DNA of 64,000 nt from assembly GCA_024291935.2 (NCBI GenBank), contig CM044321.1, positions 60,444,985-60,508,984 on the forward strand, written 5' to 3'. The translations under genes and the position numbers were made by a program. The notes under the pieces were generated by a model, which worked only from the letters and a program-made list of their open reading frames with translations, was not told the DNA's origin and searched no databases. The first letter of the stretch is position 1; each line of letters begins with the position of its first letter. The stretch is from Okapia johnstoni. Lineage: Eukaryota > Chordata > Mammalia > Artiodactyla > Giraffidae. This document shows, piece after piece, positions 9,956-24,900 of the stretch.

Positions 9956-12900
9956 GTAAGTGATAAGATTCAAATTTGCTGAATTTTAAGCATAATTCTC
10001 AGCCCTTAATAGAATAGGGAATATACCTGTACCTTCTTTTATAATAAATGTAAACTGTATGCAAATGAATTGGCAAATTCAAAATTTAAAAACCTTGTTG
10101 TATGCCTGTAATTTCCTTAAAAATACCACAGCTTAAGCAGTGTACCAGTAATAATATACACATGACAGTCATAGTCCCTGTAAACTTCTCCTCTAAGGGT
10201 GACTGGTTGCCTTAATGGAGGAAGTTCTATCTAGGGTGGTGACCATTTCTAGGGATGGCCACTACAAGGGCTTCAGTTCCATCTCCATTAAAACCTGAAA
10301 CATTGCTAATCCCTGCGAATGCATTTTTATTAGTGATATTTTCAAATCAGCTTAATGGATGTTGGAAATAAACAAATTTTTGAGATCCGTGAATTGTCAC
10401 TATCCGTGAAAAATAGTAACTATCTCAAGAGATGTATTGAGGACCTGCCGGAGTCCAGCTCCAGCAGGTCCAGGGGTTCCCTCAGGATGGACGGCGTCGG
10501 CGATGTGAATGAGAAGACACAGCGAGTCTCGGCGTTTCCAAGTGTCTCCCTTTTTTTATTGTTTTTTAAGACAGCTTTTATATTATTAGTGGTGTATAGA
10601 AACAAATGTAATGTATAGAGTCATACCAATTCAGCTTAAGGGACATACCAATTCAGCTTAATGGGTATATCTTAATGGGCCTATCAAGTTAGCTCAATGG
10701 GCCACCAGCTTCGACCCTCATCAAAGCCGTTTGCATGTCTTTAGTTACAAAAAAGCCTCATTTTGTTTACATCATCTTCTGGCCTGGTGGCCTGCTAACA
10801 CCTTGTGACTCTCTATTGATAAAGGTTGATCAATCAGAATACTTTTGTATAGGGCACATCAGGAAAGAATTCATCAACAGGAAGTTTCAAGGTAAAACCT
10901 GTTTTTGGTAATTTACTCTACGCCTTGAGTTTAACAGAAAAGAATGTAGTTCCATAAAGTCAAAGAACAGCAAGCTGAAGTTCAGCTTTAAGTAAGAATC
11001 ATCAGTTAAATCAACAATTGTCTTACTATTTGTATTAAAGCTAAACTTCTACTTATATAAATCTCTAACTATTATGCTTTTATTATATAGGCTAAATACA
11101 TTAAGAGTAAAAACATAGTGAGTAAATATAGATTAAGTAACAGTTCCACAAAGCACTATTTTTTGTATTTCCTAACAAGCCTTTTTTCCTGCAAAGGGTT
11201 TTGTGCCCATAGGGGCTTTCTGTGCAGAGGCTCTCAATGCTGTTTTATTACTAGGGAGCAGTTGTGCACATTAGCTCCAAAGGCACAGGTACATTTATTA
11301 AACAAACCAATATGTTAGCAAAAGGAATTTAGATCAGCATACTCTATATCTCAGATAATTTTATTTAGGGTGCTACCATTCAGGGGCCTTGTTGATTTGA
11401 GGTTTCAGAATGATCTATTTTAGAAGGGAATCAGGAAAGGCCTTTTGCCTAAGTCATAGAAAATAAGAAGAGGTTTATTATAGTAAACATCAGAAAGACA
11501 GATATCATCTTTAAGGTGAGCGCTGAGGCAGCCTTCCGAGATTCCCTGAGGGCTGAGAAGCCTTGCTCAAATCAGTCCTTTTGGGGATCTTGTGAGCTGG
11601 CTCCTGGCAAGGACCAATTGCAGTAGTATTTGGGAAGTATCAGCATAATGCCTGGCACTTTTTAGTAAATACCATTTAGATATTTGTAAAGTGAACACTG
11701 GGATTACAATTCAGCAATTACAAGTAGACTGCATCCATGTTATGTCATGGGTGAGCCTCAGACATTTTGTGAAGTGAAATGAAGTCAGATACAAGAGACC
11801 GTATATTGTGTGATTCCACTTATATGAAATGTCTAGGGAAGACAAATCTATGGAGACAAAGTAGATTCACAGTTGGCTAGGGGTGGGAACAGGATTAATT
11901 ATAAATGAACATAAGGGATCTCATTGTGGGGATGAAAATGTTCTATAATTGATTAAATCCCTGGATTGCACATTTGAAAAAAAATGTAGGGTGAAAGATA
12001 ATTTCTTGGCATAATTTGGGGAAATTTATCTTTATTTTTTCTCAGCCTTTTCTGTTCCATGTTTTCTCATTCTCAGATGTCTGTATTCCAGATGTTAGAT
12101 ATGGAGGATAAGAACATATCCATTGACATTCTGTTTATTCTTTTCTACTATTTTCTGGGAGTTTCTCAATCTCACTTTCCAACTCTATTTTGCTTTTCAC
12201 ATGTACCCAAACTACTTTCTATCCCATGAATGGATTCTTTATAGCCAACAATTCTACTTTTACATTTAACATTTCCACTTGGGTTTTTTCTTTCTTTTAT
12301 TTAATAATTTTATTTATTTTTGACTGCACTGGGTCTTTGTTGCTGTTCAGGCTTTCTGTAGTTACAGTGAGCAGGGGCTACTCTCTGGTTGCAGTGCAGG
12401 GGCTTCTCATTGCAGTGGCTTCACTTGTTGCAGAGCACAGGCTCGAAGGCACAGGCTCAATAGCTGTGGCACATGGGCTTAGTTGCTCCGTGGCATGTGG
12501 AATCTTCCTGGAGTTTGCTCAAATTCATGTCCATTGAGTCAAGGATGCTATCTCACCATCTCATCCTCTGCTGTCCCCTTCTCCTTTTGCCTTTAATCTT
12601 TCCCAGCATCAGGGTCTTTTCCAATGAGTCAGCTCTTTGCACCATGTGGCCCAAGTATTGGAGCTTCAGCTTCAGCCTCAGTCCTTCCAATGAATATTCA
12701 GGGTTGATTTCCTTTAGGATTGACTGCTTGTATCTCCTTGCTGTCCAAGGAATTCTCAAGAGTCTTCTCCAGCACCACAACTCGAAAGCATCAATTCATA
12801 CCATCACCTTTAAGCTCTGGGCAAGGAAACTTTGGAGAAGGCAGTCACCCTAGGTTGTCATTTGGAGCTTTGGAGATGGGAGGAAGGTGCAGGGGAGGAT

Positions 12901-15900
12901 GAAGTATTGCTCTTCAGCCCCTCCCTGTTTTCATCAGCTAACCTAATGTTACCCTCTTTTGATTTTTCTTTTTAACACTTTTGCCTATTTATTCATGGCT
13001 GCACTGGGTCTCGTGTCTGCACTCCGGCTTTCCCTAGTTGAAGTGAGTGGGGCGGGGTGGGGGTGGGGCGCTATTCCCTAGTTGTGTGCAGATTTCTCAC
13101 TGCAGTGGTTTCTTACGCTGCAGAGTGCAGAATCAGTAGTTGTGCTGCGCAGGCTTAGTTGCTCCGAGGCATGTAGGATCTTCCCAGACCAGGGATCAAA
13201 CCTGTGTCCCCTGCATTGGCATGTGGATTCTTAACCACTGGACCAACAGGAAACCCTGCTACCCTAATTTTATATTAACATCTGGGTAATTGCTACTGGT
13301 TTCTGAGAAGGCAATTATTGTCTCCAAGCAACTCAAGGGAAAGGCATGAACTGAACTTAAAATTTCCCCTCCCACTGGGCTACTCCAGACTGCCCCTGTC
13401 TGTCCACCAGCTAAGGTACTCCTTAGCCTTCCAGGGTTTGTGTTATTTCTTGGAATCCATACTTTCATTTGACTTTGGTATCAGTAGTTTTGGGCTATTT
13501 CTCATCTTGGATAGAAACCCACCATTTCCCAGGGAATTGTGGAAGTGTTATTACTTTAGAATCTTGAGGTGTTTTGAAATTTAAAATATATACTGAGTTT
13601 TGGGGACATGACATTTGAAGAAGGTAGGCTGCCTAAAAACCAATATTTGTGAAATGGTGACTATTCAGTATGATTTTCTGAAGTTGACAGATGCAAAGTG
13701 CATTTTCATGTGTCTTATTTTACACATGAGGAGATTGAGTTGTAGAGAAATTAATCAAGCCAGTGACTTGGTGGTGGGAAGTCTTGATTTTGGATAATAT
13801 AACCAGGTATCTTTTTGGAATAATTCAGAGAAGAATAAAAAGGAATCATTATAAATATGCTCTACTTGCAGTTCAGAAAAAAAAATTTAAAGTTTTATAT
13901 AGGCCATCCTTGACCTACTTACCTGTTTCTTCTCTACCAAATGGTGACCAGGGACTAGTCCTTGGCATTGGAATATTTGTCATTCTGGCATTTTCTTTTC
14001 TTTTTTCCTGTATCCCTTTATTAGTTATCAACTGGATCCATCTCCCCATTCCTACACTCTCAGCTCTTTCTGGTTTCCCAGATAGATTCCCAAGTGTGGG
14101 AATGGTTTGTGAAATGGGAAAGGAAGGAGGTTTAATAATTAATGCTACACCTCCCTTCTTTCCTTCTCTTTCCAGTATATTCACAAACACTCATAGCCCA
14201 GATGTGGTCTCAAGAAATCCAGTGCTGTACCCCGAAACTGTTTCTTCAATTTTTTCCATATTCATGATTTTACATTTCATGTCCTGAAATTCTATTGGAA
14301 AGAAGAAACTAATTGCCTTCCAAACTGCCTGACTTTATATTTTTGTATGTTTTTTTCACTCTTTGGCAGAGTTATGGATGCCTCTTTAGTCTCCTGTGAC
14401 AACGTTGACAAGAGGTGTGTGATGTGGGTGGTGAAAAGGTATTGGGAGTGTTGATGGCCAAGGAAGGTTTCTTTTCATAAAAGACTGGACGTTCTAATAA
14501 GTAACTTTATTTAGGGGTCTAGATGGGAAAAAAGAGATCATAAGTAGGAGAAGCCTTACTCATAGTCTGTTTGTGACCCTGATTAACTAGTAGCCAAAAT
14601 GCTTGGGAAACTATAAGAATGTGTGTGAGAGACTCTGCTAGAGAGGATCAGGAGAGGAGGAAGAAGGAGGCAGAAAGGAGCAAACCCTGATAGATCTCGG
14701 CTCTAGCCCTCACCCTCCAGGGCTCTGCTCCCATCTAAAGCTGGTGTCCCAACTGTAAACCCACCATCATGTTGGAGAGTCCCTGCCCCAGGCTTGTAGC
14801 TCTTTAAACCAAATGGAGGACAGGGCTACAGGATATGAGAAAAGTAAGGATGCAGGGGAGGGACTTGATAATCAGGAACTTAGAAGGAGCTGGAAGATCG
14901 TAGACCTGCACACTGAAGTTGAATTTTAAGTAAACGCAACCTTGATGCAGTTAGACATAGAGTTAGGTTTAGAAGTAAAGAATTGTACTTTGTCAGGCTG
15001 CTTAGACAGCCCTAAGGTCTCATTACAACTATAATAAAGCCCTGTTTGTAGTGAAAATTGAAATACTAATTGCCAAATAACTAACTTTCAAACAGATCTT
15101 TAGAGTTAAAAACCAGTTTACAGATTGAAGACTATTTGTAACTAGTTAACTCTATGAAGTCATTTTGAGTTTGATGGTATGCTTTTAATCCCTTAGAGAT
15201 AACTCAGTTGAACTGACATCAGGAACCCATGATGATGCCATCTATGAAAGGTGAGGTATTTATTGAGGGGTGAGGGGTCCAGGAGGATGGGGTGGAGACA
15301 TTTAGTCTTGGGATTATCCATGGCAATGAAGAATTTTCTGGACAATGATCTAGAATTCTTTCTATAAAGATAAGAATTTCAGTAAGTTATGTTTACTATG
15401 TATTTTAGATTTGAGGAATCTTTATTCAGATAAATTCATTATATCACTATTCCATATAGACTATCACTAAGGAGATGTTTCTCTATCTATTGGTATTTAA
15501 AATAAAATAGAACAATTCTTCTTGATGGTGGTAATGAAGATGTTAACTTCTGTGAAAGTGTTAGTCACTTGTGTCCAACCCTTTGTAACCCCGTGGACTT
15601 GCCAGTCTCCTCTGTCCATGGAATTCTCCGGGCAAGAATACTGGTGTGGGTCGCCATTCCCCTCTCCAGGGGATCCTCTCAACTCAGTGATCAAACCTTG
15701 GTCTCGCACATTGTGGGCAGAATCTTTTCCTTCTGAGCCACCAGGGAAGCCCCTAACTTTGGTAATTCATAGGGATAAGTCAGTGTGAAGTTTTGAAGGG
15801 AGGGAACTGTTGGTGGATATCATCACTGGGGAGATAGGGTTTATGCTGAGGCAAGAAGAAAAGGGATAACTATGGAGAATAAAGATAGTGGCACTGAACA

Positions 15901-18900
15901 GCACCTGCAATCAACTGCATCTAATTGACATTTGTAGAATAGCTCATTTAACAAGAGCAGAAAATATTGGGTTGGCCCAGAAGTTCATTCAGATTTTTCC
16001 ATAACAGCCTATGGAAAAGCCTGAACAATTTTTTTTGCCAACTCAATATATTCTTCTTAAGCTCACATGAAACATTCATCAATATAGATCACATTCTGGG
16101 ACATGAAACCCACCTTAGCAAATTTAAAAGAAGAGGAATCACACAAAATTTGCTGTCAGACCACAGTGAAGTTAGAAGTCCGTAACAGAAAGATAGCTTG
16201 CAAGTCCCCAAATACTTGGAGGTTAAACAGCATACTTCTCAGTAACACATGGGTCAAAGTAGAAGTCTCATGAGAAATTTTAAAATATTTTGAACTAAAT
16301 GAAAATATGAGCTATCAAAATTTGTGAAATGCAGCAAAACCAGTAATTAGGGGGAAATTTATAGCCTGAATTCACATATTAAAAAAGAAAGGTCTAAAAT
16401 CAATCAGCTTCCAGCACAGGAAACAGAGAAGACCAGTATAAACCTAAAAAAAGCAGGAGATAATAAAAGAGCAGAAATCAATGAAACTGGAATCAAGAAA
16501 GCAATAGAGAATATCAACAAAGCCAAAAGCCTGTTCTTTGAAAAGCAATAAAGTTGGTATCTCTTTGGCCAGACTAACAGAAACAAGAGACAGAAGACAC
16601 AAATTGCTATTCAGAAATGAAATGAAGATCATCATGACTGATCACAAGACAATGAAAAGATATTAAAGGAATATTATGAACAACCCCAAGCCCACGAAGT
16701 TGATAACTTACATGAAATGGAGTAATGCTTTAAAAGAAACTACCAAAGCTCACATGAAGATCATCTGAATAGGCCTGAATCTGTTAAAAGAAATTGAATC
16801 AGTGACTAAACCCTCCATAACAGACCCTAGGCCTAGATGGCTTCATGGTCAATTCCACCAAACATTCAAGGAAGAAATGATGTCAGTTTTCTAAACTGTT
16901 CCAGAAAGTAGAAGCACAGAGAGAAAATTTAACTCATTGTCTAAAGTCAGCATTACCAAAACCAGATAAGAACATTACAAAAAAATAAAAGCATAGGACA
17001 TACAAGGCAAAAATCCTAAACGAAATGTTACCAAGTTGAATCCTACAATGTAAATAAAAAATTTTATACCCAGACCAAGTGGGACTTGGATGGACAAGGT
17101 TGGTTCAACATTTGAAAGTCAGTCAATGTAATCCATCACATCAACAGGCTAAAAAGAAAGAATGATTGATGCAGAAAAAGCATTTGACAAAATCTAACAC
17201 TCATGATTAAAGAAAAAACAAAACCTCTCAGCAAACTAGGAATAGAGAGGAACGTTCTCAACTTGATAAAAAAAAAAAAAAAGAACAGCCATAAAACCCC
17301 TGCAGGTAGCATCATATGTAATGGTGAGAAACTTGAAACTTTTCTGCAGGGACAGGTACTAGGCAAGGATGCTCCCTGCCCCATCGCTCCTTTTCAACAT
17401 CATACTCAAAATTCCAAGGAGGATTATAATAATGAGCAATGAGAAGGAAATCAAAGTACACATGATGGAATGGAAACAGATGTCTTTGTTCACAGACGAC
17501 ATGATTGTCTATGAAGAAAAATCCAAAATAATTGATTAAAAAAAAAACTTCTGGGCCTAATAAGCTTGTGTCCTGTAATCTTGTCTAATTGCTTTAATTT
17601 ATTGATACAAAAACTGATTACTTCCCCATATACCAGTAGCAAGTGGAATTTGAAATTAGAAGCAGAGAACCATTTAAATGAGGATCCCCCAAATAGATTT
17701 ATATCTAAATATATATTTACCCAGTAAAACATATAAGATGTATATGAGAACTAAGTTCTTATGAATGAAATTAAAGAACTAAATAAATGGAAGAGACTTT
17801 ATCTTCAATAAAGGAAGTCTCAATATTGTAACGGAGAAGGCAGTGGCACCCCACTCCAGTACTCTTGCCTGGAAACTCCCATGGATGGAGGAGCCTGGTA
17901 GGCTGCAGTCCATGGGGTCACAAAGAGTCGGACACGACTGAGCGACTTCACTTTCACTTTTCACTCATGCGTTGGAGAAGGAAATGGCAGCCCACTCCAG
18001 TGTTCTTGCCTGGAGAATCCCAGAGATGGAGGAGCCTAGTAGGCTGCTGTGTATAGGGTCGCACAGAGTCGGACACGACTGAAGTGACTTAGTAGCAGTA
18101 GCAGCAATATTGTAAAGATGTTGATTCTTTTAAATTGTAGATTCAATGCAATCTGAATCAAAATCCCAGAAAGTTATTTTTGGGGTATTGGCAAACTGAT
18201 TCTAAAGTTTATATGGGAAGGCAAAAGATCCAGAATAGCCCCCACACATTGAAGAGTAAATTCAGAGGACTGACAATACCAACTTAAGTCTTAGTATTAA
18301 ACTATGATAATCAAGACAGTATGATGATGGTTAAAGGAAGTCTAGAATTACATGTGCTATGTGAACCATGTATCTTTTTTTTTTTTAGTTTTTTTACATT
18401 TATTTTTTAACTGAAGGATAATTGCTTTACAATATTGTGTTGGTTTCTGTCATACATCAACATGAATCAGTCGTAGGTATACATATTTCCCCTCCCTCTT
18501 GAACCACCTATTCCAACCCTCTCAGCTGTCACGGAGCACCGGGTTTGAGCTCCCTGAGTCGTACAGCACGTTCCCACTGGATATCTATTTTACATATGGT
18601 CGTGCATATGTTTCCATGCCATTCTCTCCATTCGTTCCACCCTCTGCTTCCCCCTTGTGTCCACAAGTCTGTTCTCGATGTCTGCATCTCCATTGCTGCC
18701 TTGCAAATACTATGAACCATGTATCTTTTTAATCTTTTAGCACTGCCCTGAATGAATGGACATCAGAAACCTAGGAGCATGCCACCAATGAAACATGAAA
18801 TATAAATGAATTTTAAAGATAAATACATTTAGTATGTACATGTATGCACATATTTATATACTCATACCAATACAAACACAAATACATACATAAACACAAA

Positions 18901-21900
18901 TATGGAAGAAAAAGAGGTGAAATTTTCAAATTCATTCTCAGGAGTTATCTATGCCAAGGTGTTTTTGACATTGTTATTAAAACTTCTCACTGTAACACCC
19001 ATTGGTAACTTTTATCTTTCTTGAATCTAGTTGAATAAAAGAGGAGCAGGTCATAAGAGGAATCCTTCCTCCTAGTAACTACCAGCCATTTCTTGAGTCA
19101 TTAACTTTTTTGACAGGTCAAATATATTTATTACAAATGTATATAGAATCATGTCTAGGAAAAATGAGATATCAGATTCCAAATAACTGATTTACATGTG
19201 AATTTTCTATAGCCAACATGAACTAAAGAAGTTGCAGTCTAGAAGTCTTGTGGCATCTTATTTTGTCTGTTTTTAATCCTTCAGCACTGCCCCGAGTAAA
19301 TGGACAACAACATCCTCTGAAGTACTCTCCAATGCAAAGTGAGCCATGATGAATAAATATGTATGTAATATGCACACACACATACATTCATAATACACGT
19401 ATACAGAGAGGTTGAGATTTGGATGTTCACCTTTAGGAACATCCATGGGAACACAGAGTTCCCTTGATACTGTTTCTGAAGTTCTCTCATGGTAAGTTTC
19501 TATATCTAACATTCTTTGTCTTAAAAAAAATTTATCTTAATAGGAGAATAATTACTTTACAATATTGTGTTGGTTTCTGCCATACATCAACATGCATCAG
19601 CCATATGTATACATATGTCCCCTCGCTCTTAAACCTCCCTTCCACCTATCTTTTGGACAGAAGTAGAAAAAAGATGGACAGGTCATAAAGGGGGTGTTTT
19701 AAAATTTTTTATTTTTATTTTTGGCTACACTGGGTCTTTGTTGCTGTGCAAGGGGTTTTCCCTAGTTGTGGTGAGCAGGGGCTACTCTTCATTTCAGTAC
19801 ACAGGCTTCTCCCTGCAGTGGCTTATCTTGTGGAGCACACACTCTAGTGTGCATGGTTCAGTAGCTGTGGTGCACGGGTTTAGTTGCCCAGCAGTGTGTG
19901 GGATTGTCCCAGATCAGGGATTGAACCCGTGTCCCCTGCATTGGCAGGCGTATTCTTAATCACTGGACCACCAGGGAAGTCCCAGAGGGGGTCTTTTTAA
20001 TTCTAATGTTTGTCACCTTGGATTACCATGAGTGACACTCTACGAGACTGGGTAAGGGAGGAGAGAAAGTTTTTCAAGTAAGGAGGAATTAGTTGTGGAC
20101 AGGGAGCAGAGGAATCTCCAGCAAAAGAATGGAGCTAATAGAACCCAGATTGTCCATGACCCTCCAAAGCTTTTCACCATGTGAAGCTGGTACCCCGAAC
20201 CCAAACCCACATCACATGGAAGGGGCCCCTGATTTAGGCCTGCAGTTAATCTACAGTGTCTGAGGGCCAGGAAAGACAACCATGATAGGTGGGAGTTAGA
20301 GGGTGATGAAGGAACTTGAGAAACAGAAAATTATGTGGAGGACGAGGGATGTATACTGGCAAATTGAAGTTGAACTTGAAATAAGTGCCACCCCAAAAGG
20401 TTGCTGTACGTTGGGTGAGATTCAGTAGTAAAGAAATGCACTTATTCTTGAGTCGTTAACTGTTTTGATAGGTCAGAAATATTTATTACAAACTGTGTAG
20501 AATCATTTCTAGGGAAAATGAGATATCAGATTACAAAGAACTGATTTATATGCGTATTTTCTATGAGCTGGCCAGTTTATAAGTTCAAGAGCAACTGTGG
20601 CAGATTTGAGCTAAAAAAGTAAAAGTCTGGAAGTCATATGATAGCTCACTATCTCTGTTTTTCATCCTTTAGCACTGCCCTGAGTGAATTGACAGCAGCA
20701 GCATCTGCAAGATTCCAAATGACAAAGTGAGATACGATAAATACATATATAATATGTACACACATATGTACATACACGCATAATGTATCTTAATTGTAAT
20801 ATATCTCTCTTAATGCAGAGAGATTAAGATTTGTGATGCTCACCCTTAGAAGCACCCATGGGGGTATAGAGTTCCCTTGATACTGTTTATAATGTGCTCT
20901 CATGATGAGATTCTACATGGAATATTCTTTGTCTTTTTTAAAAAAATGATTTATCAATTTTTTTACTGTGCTGGGTCTTCACTGCTGCTTGTGGGCTTTC
21001 TCTAATTGCTGCCAGCAGGAGCTACTCTTGTTGTGGTATGCAGGCTTTTCATTGCAATGGCTTCTTTTATTGCGGAGCACAGACTCTAGGGCATGCGGGC
21101 TTCAGTAGTTGCAGCACTTGGGCTCAGTAGTTGTGACTCACGGGCTTAGCTGCCCCAAGACATATGTGATCTTCCTGGACCAGGGGTAGAACCCGTGTCC
21201 CCTGCATTGGCAGGCGGACTCTTATCCACTGCACCACCGGGAATGTCCCTAGTCTTTGTCTTTTGAATTGAAGTAGAAGAAGAGACACAAGACATAGAGG
21301 GAGTCTTCTAACTCCGGGTCTTAACATCTCAGTTACTAGCAGCCAAAGTCTTGGGAAACTATCAGATTGCCCTTGTCTGAAACTCTGCTGGAGTGGGTCA
21401 GGGGAAGAGAAAAACCTGTCTGGAGCAAGGAGAATAATAGTAAATTGTAAATAGTAAGTAAGAGCATAATAGCATGGACGGGGAGCAGAGGTGGCTTCAA
21501 CAGAAAAGAATGGAGCTAATAGACCCCGATCTGTCCCTCAGCCTCCAGATTCAGCCACCATGTGAGGCTGATAATGCAAACCCAAGCCCATGATCGCTTT
21601 GGATGGAGACTCTGACTCAGACTTGTGGTTACTTGACTGAATCTCAGGGCAGGAAAAACCAGCATGTTTCCTACAGAACACAGACATGGTCAGGAAGTTA
21701 GGTTGGTCAAGAAAGATGAGTACCTACAAAATGAATTTGAAACAAGTTTCACCCCAAAGGCTGTTATACATTGGGTCAGGTTCAGTAGTAAAGAACTGAA
21801 CTTAAATCTTGAGTCGGTACCTTTTAAAGATGTTTAAGATATTCGTTGTTGTTTCGTTGCTGAGTCCAACTCTTTTGCAGCCCCATGGACTTAACCTGCC

Positions 21901-24900
21901 AGACTCCTCTGTCCATGGAATTTCCCAGGCAAGAATACTGGAGTGGGTTGCCATTTCCTTCTCTAGGGGATCTTCCCGACTCAGGGATTGAACCCTTGTC
22001 TCCTGCATTGCAGATGGATTCTTTATGGCTGAGCCATCAGGGAAGCCCTATTAAATATATATGGCTTTTCATAAAGCCTCACTTCTGGGGAAAATGACAT
22101 GCTGCTGCTGCTGCTGCTGCTGAGTCGCTTCAGTCGTGCCCGACTCTGTGCGACCCCATAGACGGCAGCCCACCAGGCTCCCCTGTCCCTGGGATTCTCC
22201 AGGCAAGAACACTGGAGTGGGTGGAAAATGACATACCAGGTCTCAAATAATAGATTTACATAGTGGTTTTTAAAGGGTCATCTAGTTTAAAAGTTAAAGC
22301 ATAATTTAAACTAATTTGAACCAAAGAGTTTAATCTGGAAAATTATTTGGTATCTGACTATGTGCCTTTCTAATCTTTCAGCACTACCTTGACTGAATTG
22401 ACAGCAGGAAAACCTACCACTGATGGACCTACCACTGAAATGTGAGTTAGAAACAAAGATTTAAACAAAAGTGTTTAAAAAACACATAAATGCAGAGAGA
22501 GAGCCATGAGAGAGAGAGAAACAGAGGAAAGGGGAGAGAAGTTGCTATCTGAGAGGTTCATTTTTAGGAGTATTCATGATATAACAGCGTCTTTGACATT
22601 ATTTCTAAATCTTTTTACTATGTAAAAAGCCTATATAAGTATCTTTCTTATCTTTTTTTAAAAATCTTGTTGGATTAAAGAGAAACAGGTCATAACAGAG
22701 ATGCTTCTTAATCATCTGTTTCTCTCTCTTGTTGTTTTGTCGCTAAGTTGTGTCTCTTTTGCGACCCCGTAGACTGTAGCCCACCAGATTCCTCTGATCA
22801 TGGGATTTTCCAGGCAAGAATACTGGAGTGGGTAGCCTTTCCCTTCTCCAAGGATTAGAGATTGAAGCCAGGGATTGTAGCCACATCTCCTGCATTGGAG
22901 GGTAGATTCTTTACCACTGAGCCACCAGGGAAGACCCTTCTCTCTCTCAGGAGCAGTCAAACCCCTTAGGAAGCTATCCAAATGCCTGTGTGTGAAGCTC
23001 TACTAAAGTGGGCCAAGAAAGGAGAGAAACTTATTTTGAAACAAGGAGAAGGTTATACTCCTGACGGGGCTCAGGTGTCAAGAAATGTCCATAAACTTGA
23101 TCCATTCCCCGCCCCACAGGACTAAGATTTTCATTATAATCCTATAAAGCCTGGTTTGCAGGTTTCAAATGACTGATTAGAATGTTATTTTGGGGACAAC
23201 TAGGTTTTAAATTGTAGGGTATATGTGTGTGTGTGTGCTCAGTTGTGTATGACTCTTTGCAACCCCACGGACTGTAGCCTGTCAGGCTACACTGTCCCTG
23301 GGGTTCTCCAGACAAGAATACTAGAGTGGGTTGCCATTTCCTTCTCCAGGGGATCTTTCTGACCCAGGGATCGAACCCATGTCTTCTGCATTGGCAGGCG
23401 AATTCTTTACCACTGGGCTACCTGGGAAGCCCAAATTGTAGAGTAATTGTAGGTAATCTGTAGGTCCTTGGGTTGGGAAGATCCCCTGGAGAAAGAAATG
23501 GCAACCCACTCCAGTTTTCTTATCTGGAGAATGCCATGGATGGAGGAGCCTGGTGGTCTATAGTCCATGGGATTGGTGCAGAGTCAGACAAAACTGAGCG
23601 ACTAAGTCTACTATTCTTTCTGTAGTTAATTTGCATTTAAAAATAAGTCTAGGGAGACATGTAAAGCCTTACTGTGTGCATTTATGATCCTTTAGCTGTG
23701 ACCAGAGCAAGGTGAAAGAAGTAACTTACGCTGAACCCTTCAATGAAAGGTGAGATGTATCTAGATAAGAGTAAGGTGGGGGTTATTGAGATTTGTGAAA
23801 TTTATTCTGAGAAGCAGCTACTGGCAATACAGAGTTAACAGGACACTTTAGCTAAGATTTTTGTTTGTTTTTCCAGCCTCAATATGTTACTTTCTTTTTT
23901 GGATCTATTTGGGGGAAAGTAAACATTAGGTCATGAAAGGAGTCTGCTTGCTACTAGTCTATTTTGTTACCCTTAGTTAGGAGCAGCCACAACCCTGAGG
24001 AAAGCATCAGATTGCCTATGCGTGGGCCAGGAGAGGACAGGAGAAGGTCTTGGTGGACAGAGAGCAGAGGGGAGTCCTTAGCAGGAAAAATACGTATCTC
24101 ATAGGTCCTGAATATGTCGCTCACCTTCCAGAGCTCTGCCTGTGTGAAGCTGGTAACCCAAATCCACCATTACATTGGAGGGAGCCCCTGCCTTGTCTTG
24201 ACCATATCTCAAGGGCAGGAAAGACATCTGTGATTCATGAGGGTTTACTGGACGGTATAGGGACTTGAGAAGGCAGAAAATTATAGAACCAGTGAGATGA
24301 GTACCTACAAACCAAAGGTGAATTTTGAAGCAAATTTCATCACAAAATGGTGTTACACTTGGGGATTGGGTTCAGGAGTAAAGTACATACATTTGATGTA
24401 TTAAGTTTTTCCACGTGACTAGGATTTTTCATTGCTGATATATAATGTTCATTTCTACAGCAAAATTAAATACCAGGTTTTAAACAACTGATTAAAATGC
24501 TATTTTTCAGATAACTAGACTATCAACTGCAAAGTAATTATAGCTAACTTGTATTTAAAAATCTATAAAACATATGGAGTCTTACTTTGTACATTTTAAT
24601 CCTTTAGCCCTGACTTGTGTAACATGAGAAGCATCGATGAAAGGTGAGATACAAATGGGGGAAAAGGGAAAGAGGACGTTGAAATTCATGAAATCCAATC
24701 AGTCAGAGTCCCTATCGCAGGCAGTCTCCTGATTCCGGGAGAAAACAAGATATCCATAATATGTGAAAAGTAGGTGGTGCAAGGACCCAGGTTTCAAATA
24801 ACTAATTAACATATATATGTTAGAGTTTAACCAGTTTTTAAGTTCTAGAGCAAGTGTATCCAATTTCAGCCAAAAAAGTTAAATCATTTGGTGCTAGGTT

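Noticed and set aside
13763..14287. 174-codon open frame in the first large intron
   Set aside because: No recognisable domain or splice context, and part lies in a MIR-like patch; probably chance.
14377..14413. Possible extra cassette exon after CCTCTTTAG with GTGTGT donor
   Set aside because: Phase 2 reading meets TGA at the third codon and the flanks do not match the other cassette introns well.
22101..22121. (GCT)7 as a coding or expansion repeat
   Set aside because: It is the tail of a Bov-A SINE in an intron.
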